64,000 nucleotides of DNA from the NCBI RefSeq assembly GCF_002797375.1, contig NZ_KZ454941.1:1175470-1239469 (forward strand), read 5' to 3'. The notes beneath the pieces were generated by a model. That model had not been told where the DNA came from. It did not search any database and saw only the letters and a list, made by a program, of their open reading frames with translations. Both the position numbers and the translations under genes were made by a program. Of the stretch, positions 35,755 through 44,768 are shown piece after piece. Source of the DNA: Bacillus sp. FJAT-42315. Lineage in GTDB: Bacteria > Bacillota > Bacilli > Bacillales > Domibacillaceae. Each line of letters begins with the position of its first letter. Positions within the stretch are counted from its first letter, which is position 1.

Positions 35755-36747
35755 ATGAATGAATTTTCCCCGATCGAAAAACTTTTCAAAACCTTCGATG
35801 AAACAGCTGCTATTCTTCAAAATGAATTGTCATGCACATATTTAGATGCTTTGGCAGAAACAGCTGAAAACTTATTCCAAAATGAAATCTTGCAAGAGGA
35901 ATTAAGTGATGTGGCGAAAAAGAATATATCCAAGAAGTACGAAGACATTCAGCTCGATCAATTTTCGAAAGAAGACATCCGTAAAGCGTATCAGCTAGCA
36001 ATTTTAAAAGGGATGCAGCAAAATGTTCAGCCAAACCATCAAATGACACCAGATTCGATGGGGCTATTTATCGGCTATTTACTTGGTCAGTTTATGAAGG
36101 ACAAAAGCGAGTTTACGATCATGGACCCCGCTGTTGGGACAGGAAATTTATTGTTCACCGTGTTAAATCATTTATCAGAAAAAAAGCTATCGGCTATTGG
36201 GGTTGATATTGATGATTTGCTGTTGAAGCTTGCTTGGTGCGGAGCCAACTTACTTGAACAGTCTGTACAATTGTATAGTCAAGATTCATTAGAGCCCTTG
36301 TTAATCGATCCATCGGATGTTGTCGTGTGCGACTTGCCAGTTGGTTATTATCCAAATGATGTCCGTGCCGTCGAGTATGAGTTGTGTGCGGAAGAAGGGC
36401 ATTCTTATGCTCACTTCTTATTTATGGAACAAAGCATCAAGCATACAAAACCAGGTGGCTATTTATTTTTCCTTATACCGAATGGCTTATTTGAATCTAC
36501 TGGTGCGGATAAGTTGCACCGTTTCTTCCAGCAACACGTTCATATTCAAGGTGTCATCGGTTTGCCACCATCCTTGTTTAAAAATAAACAAGCGGCAAAA
36601 AATATTTTAATTTTACAAAAGCAGGCAGAAGATGCTCGACCACCGAAACAAGTCTTTCTGGCGAATTTGCCATCGATGAAAGATCCGAAAGCGATGCAAT
36701 CGATCATGATGAAAATGAATCAATGGTTTAAAGAAAGCAAAGCATAA
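35755..36747 (+). CDS. ytxK: Class I SAM-dependent methyltransferase YtxK
   Basis: 330 residues from the ATG at 35755, right after AAGGAGG; an ATG at 35734 lies before that site. The N-terminal helical part is followed by a methyltransferase core resembling type I DNA-adenine methylases: IMDPAVGTGNLLFTVL (motif I) near residue 125 and VVCDLPVGYYP in place of the NPPY motif. The substrate is unknown; the altered NPPY raises doubt about DNA. In B. subtilis ytxK is followed by ackA; here a terminator and then the PHA cluster follow. Confidence 0.88.
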   Translation: MNEFSPIEKLFKTFDETAAILQNELSCTYLDALAETAENLFQNEILQEELSDVAKKNISKKYEDIQLDQFSKEDIRKAYQLAILKGMQQNVQPNHQMTPDSMGLFIGYLLGQFMKDKSEFTIMDPAVGTGNLLFTVLNHLSEKKLSAIGVDIDDLLLKLAWCGANLLEQSVQLYSQDSLEPLLIDPSDVVVCDLPVGYYPNDVRAVEYELCAEEGHSYAHFLFMEQSIKHTKPGGYLFFLIPNGLFESTGADKLHRFFQQHVHIQGVIGLPPSLFKNKQAAKNILILQKQAEDARPPKQVFLANLPSMKDPKAMQSIMMKMNQWFKESKA

Positions 36748-36788
36748 AACAATCCCCTTCACATATGTGTGAGGGGATTGTTTTATGC
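36742..36788. terminator. Bidirectional terminator ytxK / phaC
   Basis: A near-perfect palindrome GCATAAAACAATCCCC...GGGGATTGTTTTATGC; it includes the ytxK stop codon and ends three bases before the phaC stop. Confidence 0.9.
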
Positions 36789-36791
36789 TTA

Positions 36792-37877
36792 TTATTTGGA
36801 ATGTTCAACTAACCATTGGTCAATCGTTGGATACGTACGTTTTACCGCATTTCCGCCAACGACTACTGACACATGACCAGTAGGCATGACATGATATGTT
36901 TTATCTTGGCTAGATACTTTTTGCATTAACGGTTTTACTTGCTCCGGTGCAGCGATATGGTCACGCTGAGCAGCAATATTTAAAAGATTTGCTTTAATAT
37001 TACTTAACTGCACGTGTTGGCCACGAATCATCAATTCATCATTAATGAGTTTGTTTTTTTGGTAGAATTCACCGATCCATTGTCTGAAGGCTTCACCAGG
37101 GAATGGAATGCCATCATGTACCCATTTTTGCATTAGCGACCAGCTTTTCACAAATTCATCATTGTCTACGCGATCAGCTAATGTAACAAAAGGTCCAATA
37201 TAGTTAACAAGCGGCTTTAATAATTTATTGCCAAGGTCAATCGTTTCCGGTGGAATAATTCCTAGCGTATCGACCATCTTGTCCAAATTGAAATAACGAT
37301 CGTCGAGCCAATTTGTAAATAAGCCAGTATCCTCAAAATCAAATGGACTCGTTAAGAAGATTAAATTACGAATAGGTAAATCAGGGTGAAGAGCGGCAGA
37401 AATAGCCGTCATCGTTCCACCCATACAATAGCCAAGTAAGCTTACTTCATCGGCACCAGAAGTTCGCAATACTTTTTGAATTGCACGAGGGATGTAATCT
37501 AGCACGTAGTCATCTAATTTCATATGACGATCTTCGTAACCTGGCGTGCCCCAATCTAATAAGTAAACGTCATGGCCCTGATCCGTCAAATATTCAATTA
37601 GGCTACTGCCGGGCGTTAAATCTAATATATATGGCTTATTAATAAGCGCGTAAATCATTAATAGCGGCACTTTATTTGTCTTTTCTTTTGCCGGTTGGTA
37701 GCGATATAGCTTGGCTTTATTTTTTGTCCAAATGACCTCTTTAGGTGTTAAGCCGACTTGCGGTTCCGGTTCTTTTGTTAACACCTCGGATACTCGTTTA
37801 AAGCGATAGTAGCTTTTTTGGATATTCTCAGGTAACGTATTAACCCAAGCTTCCATTTCTTTCGTCGTAGTGTACAC
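36792..37877 (-). CDS. phaC: PHA synthase, class IV catalytic subunit
   Basis: 361 residues from the GTG at 37877 (GGGGG nine bases upstream; the length equals known class IV enzymes). GTG 37883 and TTG 37910 are less likely. Alpha/beta-hydrolase fold with the lipase-like box GYCMGG whose Cys (near residue 150) is the nucleophile; Asp in AAQRDHIAAPE and His in PTGHVSVVVGG complete the triad. It polymerises 3-hydroxyacyl-CoA into storage granules and needs PhaR. Last gene of phaR-phaB-phaC. Confidence 0.95.
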   Translation of the reverse strand: MYTTTKEMEAWVNTLPENIQKSYYRFKRVSEVLTKEPEPQVGLTPKEVIWTKNKAKLYRYQPAKEKTNKVPLLMIYALINKPYILDLTPGSSLIEYLTDQGHDVYLLDWGTPGYEDRHMKLDDYVLDYIPRAIQKVLRTSGADEVSLLGYCMGGTMTAISAALHPDLPIRNLIFLTSPFDFEDTGLFTNWLDDRYFNLDKMVDTLGIIPPETIDLGNKLLKPLVNYIGPFVTLADRVDNDEFVKSWSLMQKWVHDGIPFPGEAFRQWIGEFYQKNKLINDELMIRGQHVQLSNIKANLLNIAAQRDHIAAPEQVKPLMQKVSSQDKTYHVMPTGHVSVVVGGNAVKRTYPTIDQWLVEHSK

Positions 37878-37925
37878 GTTCACATTCCCCCTTTTTAAAT
37901 GTACAAGCAAACGATTTTGCTTTGC

Positions 37926-38708
37926 TTACATATATGCGCCACCGTTTACGTTGATGCATTGACCTGTAATGTAATCGCTGTTTGCGAGGAATAGAACTGC
38001 TTCTGCTACTTCAGAAGTTTTCCCTAAGCGTTTCATTGGGATCTTTGACACAATTTGCTCTAGGATATTGTCCGGAATTGCTGCAGACATTTCTGTTTCA
38101 ATATAGCCAGGGCAGATAGCATTTACTGTAATCCCGTTTTTAGCTGTTTCTAAAGCTAAAGATTTAGTAAAGCCAATCATTCCTGCTTTTGAAGCAGAGT
38201 AGTTTGTTTGACCGAAGGCACCTGCTTGTCCAACGATGGAGCTAATGTTAATAATGCGACCGTACTTTTGCTCAAGCATTGTATGGATGACAGCAGATGT
38301 TGTGTGATAAATGCTATTTAAATTGATGTTAATAACATCGTACCACTCTTCTTCACTAAGCTTTTTGAATGAACGATCTTTTGTAATTCCAGCATTATTG
38401 ACAAGAATATCGATTCTACCAAATTGTTTTTTCGTTTCTTCAATTAATTGTTGAGATTCTTCTAAGCTCGCTACATTCGCTTTGTAAGCTACTGCTGATC
38501 CACCAAAACCTTCAATATCTTCTACAACAGCTTTAGCTGCATCTGAACTTGAGTTATAGTTAATGACAACATTGGCTCCTTTTTTTGCTAGTTCTTTCGC
38601 GATTGTAGCCCCAATTCCGCGAGAGCCGCCTGTTACAATGACGACTTTCCCTTTTAAACTTAACAAATCTTCATTCTTTTGGATGAGTTCTTTTTCAATG
38701 ATTGCCAT
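37926..38708 (-). CDS. phaB: Acetoacetyl-CoA reductase
   Basis: 260 residues. Short-chain dehydrogenase: cofactor motif TGGSRGIGATIA near residue 27, NNAG, and catalytic Ser plus YSASK (INISSIVGQAGAFGQTNYSASKAG). It reduces acetoacetyl-CoA to (R)-3-hydroxybutyryl-CoA with NADPH. Close to FabG; the PHA role comes from context. AAGGAG precedes the ATG; it sits between phaR and phaC. Confidence 0.93.
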   Translation of the reverse strand: MAIIEKELIQKNEDLLSLKGKVVIVTGGSRGIGATIAKELAKKGANVVINYNSSSDAAKAVVEDIEGFGGSAVAYKANVASLEESQQLIEETKKQFGRIDILVNNAGITKDRSFKKLSEEEWYDVININLNSIYHTTSAVIHTMLEQKYGRIINISSIVGQAGAFGQTNYSASKAGMIGFTKSLALETAKNGITVNAICPGYIETEMSAAIPDNILEQIVSKIPMKRLGKTSEVAEAVLFLANSDYITGQCINVNGGAYM

Positions 38709-38760
38709 TTATATACACTCCTTATGTAGTTTTTTAGAAGATAACGTGTGATTAAGTGCT

Positions 38761-39255
38761 TTATTTCTTTTGTTGTGAAGCGGGTGGTGTTGTTTTTGAT
38801 GGGGCAGCTTCCGTTGAAGCGGAAGTTTTTTCTGGCTCCGGCGCAGTTGCTGCTTCCTCTACTTGTTGCAATGCTTTTAAGACTCGGTCCATCTTTTTAT
38901 CTAGTCTGGCAACTGTTGTTTTTAATTTGCTAATTTCAGCTAAAGTAGGGCTGTTTAAAAGTTCATCTTCTACTTTTTGATCAAGCTCTTCTACTTTTTC
39001 TTCTACATTAATAATTAAAGACGCCACGCTAGAAATTTCTTCACGAGTTGGCATATTCATTTGTTTTAAATACGCATCTGTCGTCTTTTGAATTAGTTCC
39101 TGAAATTGCAAATAAGCGCTTTGCGTTTGGCCCATCCATTCAGCATAAGCCTCTTGTTGCATCGTTTCGTGGAGGACATCATTCCAGCTTGCTTCTGTTT
39201 TTTCGTAAAAACTTTTCCACACGGTAAATGGATCTGGCAATGTTTGTTGGGTCAT
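38761..39255 (-). CDS. phaR: PHA synthase subunit PhaR (class IV)
   Basis: 164 residues. Helical, with DPFTVWKSFYEKTEASWN at the N-terminus and a coiled-coil stretch (VEEKVEELDQKVEDELL, LKTTVARLDKKMDRVLKAL). The tail is Ala/Pro/Ser/Thr-rich and probably disordered. It is the obligate partner of class IV PhaC, not the regulator of the same name. AAGGAG before the ATG. First gene of the minus-strand operon. Confidence 0.93.
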   Translation of the reverse strand: MTQQTLPDPFTVWKSFYEKTEASWNDVLHETMQQEAYAEWMGQTQSAYLQFQELIQKTTDAYLKQMNMPTREEISSVASLIINVEEKVEELDQKVEDELLNSPTLAEISKLKTTVARLDKKMDRVLKALQQVEEAATAPEPEKTSASTEAAPSKTTPPASQQKK

Positions 39256-39456
39256 TACGCGTTAACTCCTTTTGAATTTTTAGTTTTTTGTAAATCTTAA
39301 CACTATTGCTATATGTTTAGGATAATACACATGAGGCATCTTTTGTTCCAAAAAAAAACGTGAAATTCTACTCAAAATCCCATAATTCTGACAATGTTTT
39401 TTACAGATGTTGTCGATTTAGATGCATTTTGTCAATATTTGTAGGTAATACAACGC

Positions 39457-39485
39457 TTGACTTAAAATGCATATAGGTGTAAATT
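39457..39485 (+). promoter_or_regulatory. Promoter of phaQ
   Basis: TTGACT (39457-39462), 17-base spacer, TAAATT (39480-39485), 40 bases before phaQ. Confidence 0.6.
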
Positions 39486-39494
39486 ACACATATA
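39472..39494. promoter_or_regulatory. Candidate PhaQ operator
   Basis: TATAGGTGTAA-A-TTACACATATA: an 11-base inverted repeat with one mismatch. It overlaps the -10 box of phaQ, an ideal place for autorepression by this PadR-type protein. Confidence 0.65.
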
Positions 39495-39525
39495 GGCGAT
39501 ATTAAAGATATAGTAGGTGATAGTG

Positions 39526-39948
39526 ATGGTTGCCAACCGGCGTAACTCTAAAGAAGAGAAAGACGGAAAGAAAAATGTAGCAGGTGCACCGAAGAATTTT
39601 ATGGTTCCTGTCCTTTTGCTTCTTCTAAGAGATTGGAATGCACACGGATATGAATTAATGCAAAAGCTTATTCAATTTGGGTTTCATTCCATTGATCAGG
39701 GGAATTTTTATAGAACATTGAGGCAATTGGAAAAAGATGAGTTTGTCACTTCTGAGTGGGATACATCATCAGGAGGTCCTGCCAAACGAATTTATTCGAT
39801 TACATCGGCAGGGGAGCAATATTTACAGGTGTGGGCCGCTTCACTAGAACAGTATCAAAAAATGCTTGATCAGTTTTTTAATGTATACAGTCAATTTTTT
39901 ATGCCACCAGGATTCGCAACGAATAAAGACGATCAATCGAAAAAATAG
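39526..39948 (+). CDS. phaQ: PHA-responsive repressor PhaQ (PadR family)
   Basis: 140 residues from the ATG at 39526 (TAGGTGA upstream; GTG 39517 and GTG 39523 lie within that site). PadR winged helix: FMVPVLLLLLRDWNAHGYELM, SIDQGNFYRTLRQLEKDEFV and GPAKRIYSITSAGEQYL. In B. megaterium PhaQ represses phaQ and phaP and is released by the polymer. Same divergent gene order here. Confidence 0.92.
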   Translation: MVANRRNSKEEKDGKKNVAGAPKNFMVPVLLLLLRDWNAHGYELMQKLIQFGFHSIDQGNFYRTLRQLEKDEFVTSEWDTSSGGPAKRIYSITSAGEQYLQVWAASLEQYQKMLDQFFNVYSQFFMPPGFATNKDDQSKK

Positions 39949-40080
39949 ACAAGACCTCTTCAGTGCAGACAGCATAATTTTTGTAAAGCTTTGCAATTAC
40001 CAAAGGAATAATTTGGCGATTGTATAAGTTTTTATATAAGGTCTACTTGACCTTAATTCAATCAAATGGAGGGTTTTAAA

Positions 40081-40596
40081 GTGACAAATAAAAAAGAAAC
40101 AAACAAGTCTATTGATGTAATCGATGTGTTTTGGGACGGTTGGTTTAACGGATTCAAAACGTTCTATTCTTCTCAAGATGGATTAGAGCAAAGAACACTT
40201 CAAGTATTTGAAAGACAAAAGGATTGGATCAATTCTAGTCGCGCACAAATTTCTAAGCTAGAAGAAAACTCTAAAAAATTGTCTTCAGAATGGAAGTCTA
40301 ACATGATGAACTCTTCTTGGAATCAACAAGAGCTTGGCGGCAAAAACTTAGCTGAATGGGTGGATCAGTTAGAAGAAATTAGCTATACGACTCAAGAACT
40401 AGCAATGAGCCCAGGGAAAGCTTCTATTGAAATGCTATCTAAATCTCAAGCTCATTTAGAAGAAACATATAAAAACGCACTTGAAGCACAGCAACAAAAC
40501 CGTGCGGAAGTATTAAAAGCTTGTGAGGATTTAATTAATCAATTGAAGCAAACACAAAAAGGAATGCTTCAATCATTTGAATTAATCGCGAAGTAA
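40081..40596 (+). CDS. phaP: Phasin PhaP
   Basis: 171 residues from the GTG at 40081; GGAGGG seven bases upstream rules out the ATG at 40066. All-helical, amphipathic and rich in Gln, Lys and Ser, with DVFWDGWFNGFKTFYSSQDG near the start. It coats PHA granules and sets their number and size. Own transcript after phaQ, with a terminator behind it. Confidence 0.92.
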   Translation: MTNKKETNKSIDVIDVFWDGWFNGFKTFYSSQDGLEQRTLQVFERQKDWINSSRAQISKLEENSKKLSSEWKSNMMNSSWNQQELGGKNLAEWVDQLEEISYTTQELAMSPGKASIEMLSKSQAHLEETYKNALEAQQQNRAEVLKACEDLINQLKQTQKGMLQSFELIAK

Positions 40597-40609
40597 TAAA
40601 TGATTGTTA

Positions 40610-40641
40610 GGCCAACTCAGGATGACTGGGTTGGCTTTTTG
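40610..40641 (+). terminator. Terminator of phaP
   Basis: GCCAACTCAG/CTGGGTTGGC followed by TTTTT. Right after it a 12-base tandem repeat, CTTTTTGACATT twice, is seen. Confidence 0.85.
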
Positions 40642-40717
40642 ACATTCTTTTTGACATTTTCAAAAGGATCATAGAGAATAAAAAGATAAGAAACAGTGAA
40701 ACGAGGAGGGGCTTGGC

Positions 40718-41560
40718 ATGGCTTGGACGGAGCGGGATGAAGCGATGTGGGACGAGATTATGGCTTGGGAGCAGTCGCTCGCAGATGTTGAAGGAAATGA
40801 TTTGCAATATACATATTCAAAGTGGTTACATGCGGCGTTTGAGGCCATACCGGAGGAGACGTCGGCTACTTTTTTTTATCAGTTGGATAATGCGCTTTTT
40901 CAAATGCATTCTCTACTACAAGGATCGCAATTTCAAAATGAAGCACGTGAGAGGATCTTAACTTCTGCTCGAGTGTTTAATGAAGAGGTCAATACCATTT
41001 CTGATATGAAAAAGTTGACGCTCGACCAGTTAGCTTACTTGAATCGTCAGCAGGCATCTAGACATCGGCTGTATTCGCTCATTCAAGGAGGAATCACAGG
41101 AACGGGTGGAGCCGTGCCCGTTAGCACCGATTTTCTCGCTATGATCTTGATTAACTTGCGTGCGGTTCAGATAACAGCGATGTCTTATGGCTATGATCCG
41201 CAAACACCATTTGAAATGATGGCTTCCTTGAAGGTGTTTCATGCGGCGACCTTGCCGGATCGCTTGAAAGTAGTTGGCTGGCAAGAGCTTCTATTAGAAC
41301 TTGAAGAGCAGGAACAGTCCTTCTTTTATCAGGAGCCAGATCAATTAACAGACACGACTTGGCTTGAGGGGCCGATTAAGCAACTGTTTAAACTGATGGC
41401 AATTACAGTATTCAAAAATAAAAAAATGTCTAATTTGCCGCTTCTCAGCTTAGCGATTGGGGCGGGTATGAATTATCGTTTAACGAAAACGGTCACGACC
41501 TATGCAGAAAAATACTATCAATATCGTTTGTTGCAAGAGAAGAAAGTTGATAGTGAATAA
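40718..41560 (+). CDS. EcsC-family protein
   Basis: 280 residues. EcsC family: LIQGGITGTGGAVPVSTDFLAMILINLRAVQ in the middle, with a hydrophobic, glycine-rich patch that may dip into the membrane, and a tail LLSLAIGAGMNYRLTKTVTTYAEKYY. The family is named from the ecsABC locus and is of unknown activity. It sits between phaP and a small hypothetical gene, with GAGGAGGGG before the ATG and a strong terminator. A link to PHA metabolism is not shown. Confidence 0.8.
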   Translation: MAWTERDEAMWDEIMAWEQSLADVEGNDLQYTYSKWLHAAFEAIPEETSATFFYQLDNALFQMHSLLQGSQFQNEARERILTSARVFNEEVNTISDMKKLTLDQLAYLNRQQASRHRLYSLIQGGITGTGGAVPVSTDFLAMILINLRAVQITAMSYGYDPQTPFEMMASLKVFHAATLPDRLKVVGWQELLLELEEQEQSFFYQEPDQLTDTTWLEGPIKQLFKLMAITVFKNKKMSNLPLLSLAIGAGMNYRLTKTVTTYAEKYYQYRLLQEKKVDSE

Positions 41561-41598
41561 AAAACCGCCGTATACGAAAAAAGTATGCGGCGGTTTTT
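41561..41598. terminator. Terminator of the EcsC-family gene
   Basis: AAAACCGCCGTATAC/GTATGCGGCGGTTTTT with one G-T pair; suits both convergent genes. Confidence 0.9.
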
Positions 41599-41624
41599 AT
41601 GAATGCTAAAAACGCTGTATAGGC

Positions 41625-41921
41625 CTATTTCTCTACAGAAGGCGAAGTTCGAAACCATAGCCAAAGATCATTAATAATAGAAGCAAGCTCACTAATTTCT
41701 TCATTAAGTAAGCAAGAGCGATCAAAGCTTTCTTCGTGATCTAGCTGCGCTTGGCGTTCGTTAATTTCTTTTTCTAGCTCTTGAATTCGATCCGGAATGC
41801 TACCACGAATCGTTTCCCATTGATGGAGGATGTAGGTTTGCTCATTCATTGAGTAATGACTCCACTCTTTCGGTAAATGAGGCACATCGATTCCAAGGCG
41901 CCGGTTTGTTTGAAAGTACAT
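41625..41921 (-). CDS. Conserved-looking hypothetical protein
   Basis: 98 residues; GAGAGGA precedes the ATG. Soluble, with an N-terminal segment MYFQTNRRLGIDVPHLPKEW and a helical, charged second half (RIQELEKEINERQAQLDHEE). I do not recognise it. It lies convergent to the EcsC-family gene and divergent from argG. Confidence 0.6.
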   Translation of the reverse strand: MYFQTNRRLGIDVPHLPKEWSHYSMNEQTYILHQWETIRGSIPDRIQELEKEINERQAQLDHEESFDRSCLLNEEISELASIINDLWLWFRTSPSVEK

Positions 41922-42041
41922 AATCTATCCTCTCTTTTTTCTCCATCTTACCTTTTTCCGTTGTTTTCTGCAAAAATCCAACGAAGAGTGATTATTTATT
42001 CATATAAAAGAAAAAAAATACACTTTTTTTGAATAAACCAC

Positions 42042-42070
42042 TTGAAAGCTCATGAAGAACATGGTATTCT
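42042..42070 (+). promoter_or_regulatory. Promoter of argGH
   Basis: TTGAAA (42042-42047), 17-base spacer, TATTCT (42065-42070). Confidence 0.6.
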
Positions 42071-42071
42071 T

Positions 42072-42116
42072 TATTCATGTTAAGAGAATAAAAATTAATA
42101 AAAATGAATATTTATA
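42072..42116. promoter_or_regulatory. Candidate ARG-box region (AhrC/ArgR)
   Basis: TATTCATG and ATGAATATTTAT, separated by AT-rich sequence, resemble the two halves of ARG boxes (TGAAT-W4-ATTCA) but neither copy is perfect. They cover the expected transcription start of argG. Confidence 0.4.
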
Positions 42117-42150
42117 CTAATAGATATCAGCTTAGAGGAGGAAATAAATC

Positions 42151-43359
42151 ATGAGTAAAAAAGTTGTTCTTGCGTATTCAGGGGGATTAGATACATCGGT
42201 GGCAATTCCGTGGTTAAAGGATAAAGGCTATGATGTCGTCGCTTGTTGCTTAGACGTTGGTGAAGGAAAGGATTTAGAGTTTGTAAAAGAAAAGGCGCTT
42301 CAAGTTGGAGCGGTAGCGAGCTACATGATCGATGCGAAAGAGGAATATGCAAAAGAATATGCATTAATCGCTCTTCAAGCTCATACGTTATATGAGGGTA
42401 AATACCCGCTAGTATCCGCGTTATCACGTCCGCTTATTTCGAAAAAGCTAGTAGAGGTAGCTGAACAAGAAAATGCTGTCGCGGTGGCTCATGGATGTAC
42501 CGGAAAAGGAAATGACCAAGTTCGTTTTGAAGTATCGATTAAAGCGTTAAATCCGGATCTTGAAGTTCTTGCTCCAGTACGTGAGTGGAAATGGTCACGG
42601 GAAGAGGAAATCGAATATGCAAAACAAAACAATATTCCGATTCCGATTAATTTAGACAGCCCATTCTCCATCGACCAAAACCTTTGGGGCAGAAGCAATG
42701 AGTGCGGAATTTTAGAAGATCCTTGGGCAGCGCCGCCAGAAGCAGCTTACGAGTTAACAGCAGCTTTAGAAAATACGCCAGATACACCTGAAATCATCGA
42801 AATTGATTTTAAAGAAGGTGTGCCAGTAGCAGTAAATGGCGTACAGTATTCTGTAGCTGAACTTATCCTTCATTTAAATGAAGTGGCTGGTAAGCATGGT
42901 GTGGGAAGAATTGACCATGTAGAAAACCGTCTTGTTGGAATTAAATCAAGAGAAGTGTACGAGTGCCCAGGTGCGATGACATTAATCAAGGCACATAAAG
43001 AGCTGGAAGATTTAACATTAGTGAAAGAAGTCGCTCACTTTAAACCAGTCATTGAAAAGAAAATTACAGAGCTGATCTATGATGGACTATGGTTCTCACC
43101 ATTAAGAGCACCACTTGAAGCGTTCTTAAAAGAAACGCAGAAATTTGTCACTGGAACAGTTCGCGTCAAATTATTTAAAGGTCATGCGATCGTCGAAGGA
43201 AGAAAATCTGAGTATTCTTTATACAATGAGAAATTAGCAACTTACACAACAGAAGATGAATTTGACCATGATGCAGCTGTAGGGTTTATCCAACTTTGGG
43301 GTCTTCCGACGAAAGTAAATTCAATGGTGCAACAGGAGAAAGAGAAGGTTCAAGTATGA
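42151..43359 (+). CDS. argG: Argininosuccinate synthase
   Basis: 402 residues. N-type ATP pyrophosphatase: [18 protein letters not shown] at the start, [14 protein letters not shown] near residue 115, and [16 protein letters not shown]. It joins citrulline and aspartate with ATP in arginine synthesis. GAGGAGG precedes the ATG. Overlaps argH by four bases. Confidence 0.97.
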   Translation: MSKKVVLAYSGGLDTSVAIPWLKDKGYDVVACCLDVGEGKDLEFVKEKALQVGAVASYMIDAKEEYAKEYALIALQAHTLYEGKYPLVSALSRPLISKKLVEVAEQENAVAVAHGCTGKGNDQVRFEVSIKALNPDLEVLAPVREWKWSREEEIEYAKQNNIPIPINLDSPFSIDQNLWGRSNECGILEDPWAAPPEAAYELTAALENTPDTPEIIEIDFKEGVPVAVNGVQYSVAELILHLNEVAGKHGVGRIDHVENRLVGIKSREVYECPGAMTLIKAHKELEDLTLVKEVAHFKPVIEKKITELIYDGLWFSPLRAPLEAFLKETQKFVTGTVRVKLFKGHAIVEGRKSEYSLYNEKLATYTTEDEFDHDAAVGFIQLWGLPTKVNSMVQQEKEKVQV

Positions 43360-44750
43360 AAAAATTATGGGGAGGGCGCTTCCAAAAGTCAGCTGAACAA
43401 TGGGTAGATGAGTTTGGAGCATCCATCCACTTTGATCAAGAGCTAGTGTTCGAAGACTTAGAAGGAAGTATCGCACACGTCACAATGCTTGGTGAAACAG
43501 GCATTTTAACGAAAGAGGAAGCGGATCAAATCATGGGCGGCCTTGAAGCTTTAAAGGAGAAAGCTTCAAAAGGTGAATTAGCTTTTTCGGTTGCCCAAGA
43601 GGACATCCATTTAAATTTAGAGAAATTCTTGATCGAGGAAATTGGAGCGGTCGGTGGTAAGCTTCACACTGGCCGTAGCCGTAACGATCAAGTAGCCACT
43701 GATATGCATTTGTACTTGAAGAAGCAAGTCAAGCTGATCATTGGTTTAATTGAAGCGTTTCAAGAAGCAATTGTGGAGAAAGCTGAGACACATGTGGAAA
43801 CACTTGCTCCTGGCTACACCCATTTGCAAAGAGCACAGCCGATTTCATTCGGCCACCACTTAATGGCATATTTCTGGATGCTGCAAAGAGATAAGGAGCG
43901 TTTTCAAGAGGGGTTAAAACGGACGGACGTCTCGCCTTTAGGCGCAGGTGCTCTTGCCGGAACGACTTTCCCGATTGATCGTGAACTATCAGCTAAGTTG
44001 CTTGGTTTTTCAGGAGTATATGCGAACAGTATGGATGCGGTCAGTGATCGGGATTTCATTCTTGAATTTTTAAGTGCTTCTTCCATTTTAATGATGCATA
44101 TGTCTCGCTTGGCAGAAGAGATGATTCTTTGGTCGAGCCAAGAGTTTCAATTTATTGAAATGGATGATGCGTTCTCTACTGGATCAAGCATCATGCCTCA
44201 GAAGAAAAATCCTGATATGGCAGAATTGATCCGTGGAAAAACAGGCCGAGTGTATGGCAATTTGTTCAGCTTGTTAACGGTATTAAAAGGTTTACCGCTT
44301 GCTTATAACAAAGATATGCAAGAGGACAAGGAAGGTATGTTCGATACAGTACATACGATTATCGGTTCCTTGAAAATTTTTGCAGGGATGGTTCAAACAA
44401 TGAAGGTGAATGAGGACCGCTTAGGAGAAGCAGTCCACAATGATTTCTCCAATGCTACGGAGCTGGCTGATTACTTAGCATCAAAAGGCATTCCATTCCG
44501 CGAAGCACACGAAATAGTTGGAAAACTAGTGCTTCACTGCATCCAAAATCAATGCTATCTCGCTGACCTGTCTTTAGAGAAGCTAAAGACTGCGTCTGAG
44601 GTCATTGAAGAAGACATTTATCAAGTGCTGTCACCATATGAAGCCGTCAAAAGAAGGAAGTCTTTAGGCGGTACTGGATTCGACCAAGTCCAGCTCCAAA
44701 TCAGTGCGGCAAAAGACTTGATCTATGCTAAACAAGCCCTTAAGGAGTAA
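43356..44750 (+). CDS. argH: Argininosuccinate lyase
   Basis: 464 residues from the ATG at 43356, which overlaps the argG stop (ATGA); homologues begin MKKLWGGRF. Fumarase/aspartase fold: [15 protein letters not shown], the catalytic-His region [14 protein letters not shown], and the signature [13 protein letters not shown] with the catalytic Ser. It splits argininosuccinate into arginine and fumarate. The 3' end forms part of the terminator. Confidence 0.97.
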   Translation: MKKLWGGRFQKSAEQWVDEFGASIHFDQELVFEDLEGSIAHVTMLGETGILTKEEADQIMGGLEALKEKASKGELAFSVAQEDIHLNLEKFLIEEIGAVGGKLHTGRSRNDQVATDMHLYLKKQVKLIIGLIEAFQEAIVEKAETHVETLAPGYTHLQRAQPISFGHHLMAYFWMLQRDKERFQEGLKRTDVSPLGAGALAGTTFPIDRELSAKLLGFSGVYANSMDAVSDRDFILEFLSASSILMMHMSRLAEEMILWSSQEFQFIEMDDAFSTGSSIMPQKKNPDMAELIRGKTGRVYGNLFSLLTVLKGLPLAYNKDMQEDKEGMFDTVHTIIGSLKIFAGMVQTMKVNEDRLGEAVHNDFSNATELADYLASKGIPFREAHEIVGKLVLHCIQNQCYLADLSLEKLKTASEVIEEDIYQVLSPYEAVKRRKSLGGTGFDQVQLQISAAKDLIYAKQALKE

Positions 44751-44765
44751 GGGCTTGTTTTTTTG
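44730..44765 (+). terminator. Terminator of argGH, overlapping the coding end
   Basis: AAACAAGCCCTT (44730-44741, inside argH) pairs with AAGGGCTTGTTT (44749-44760), then TTTTT. Confidence 0.9.
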
Positions 44766-44768
44766 CTC

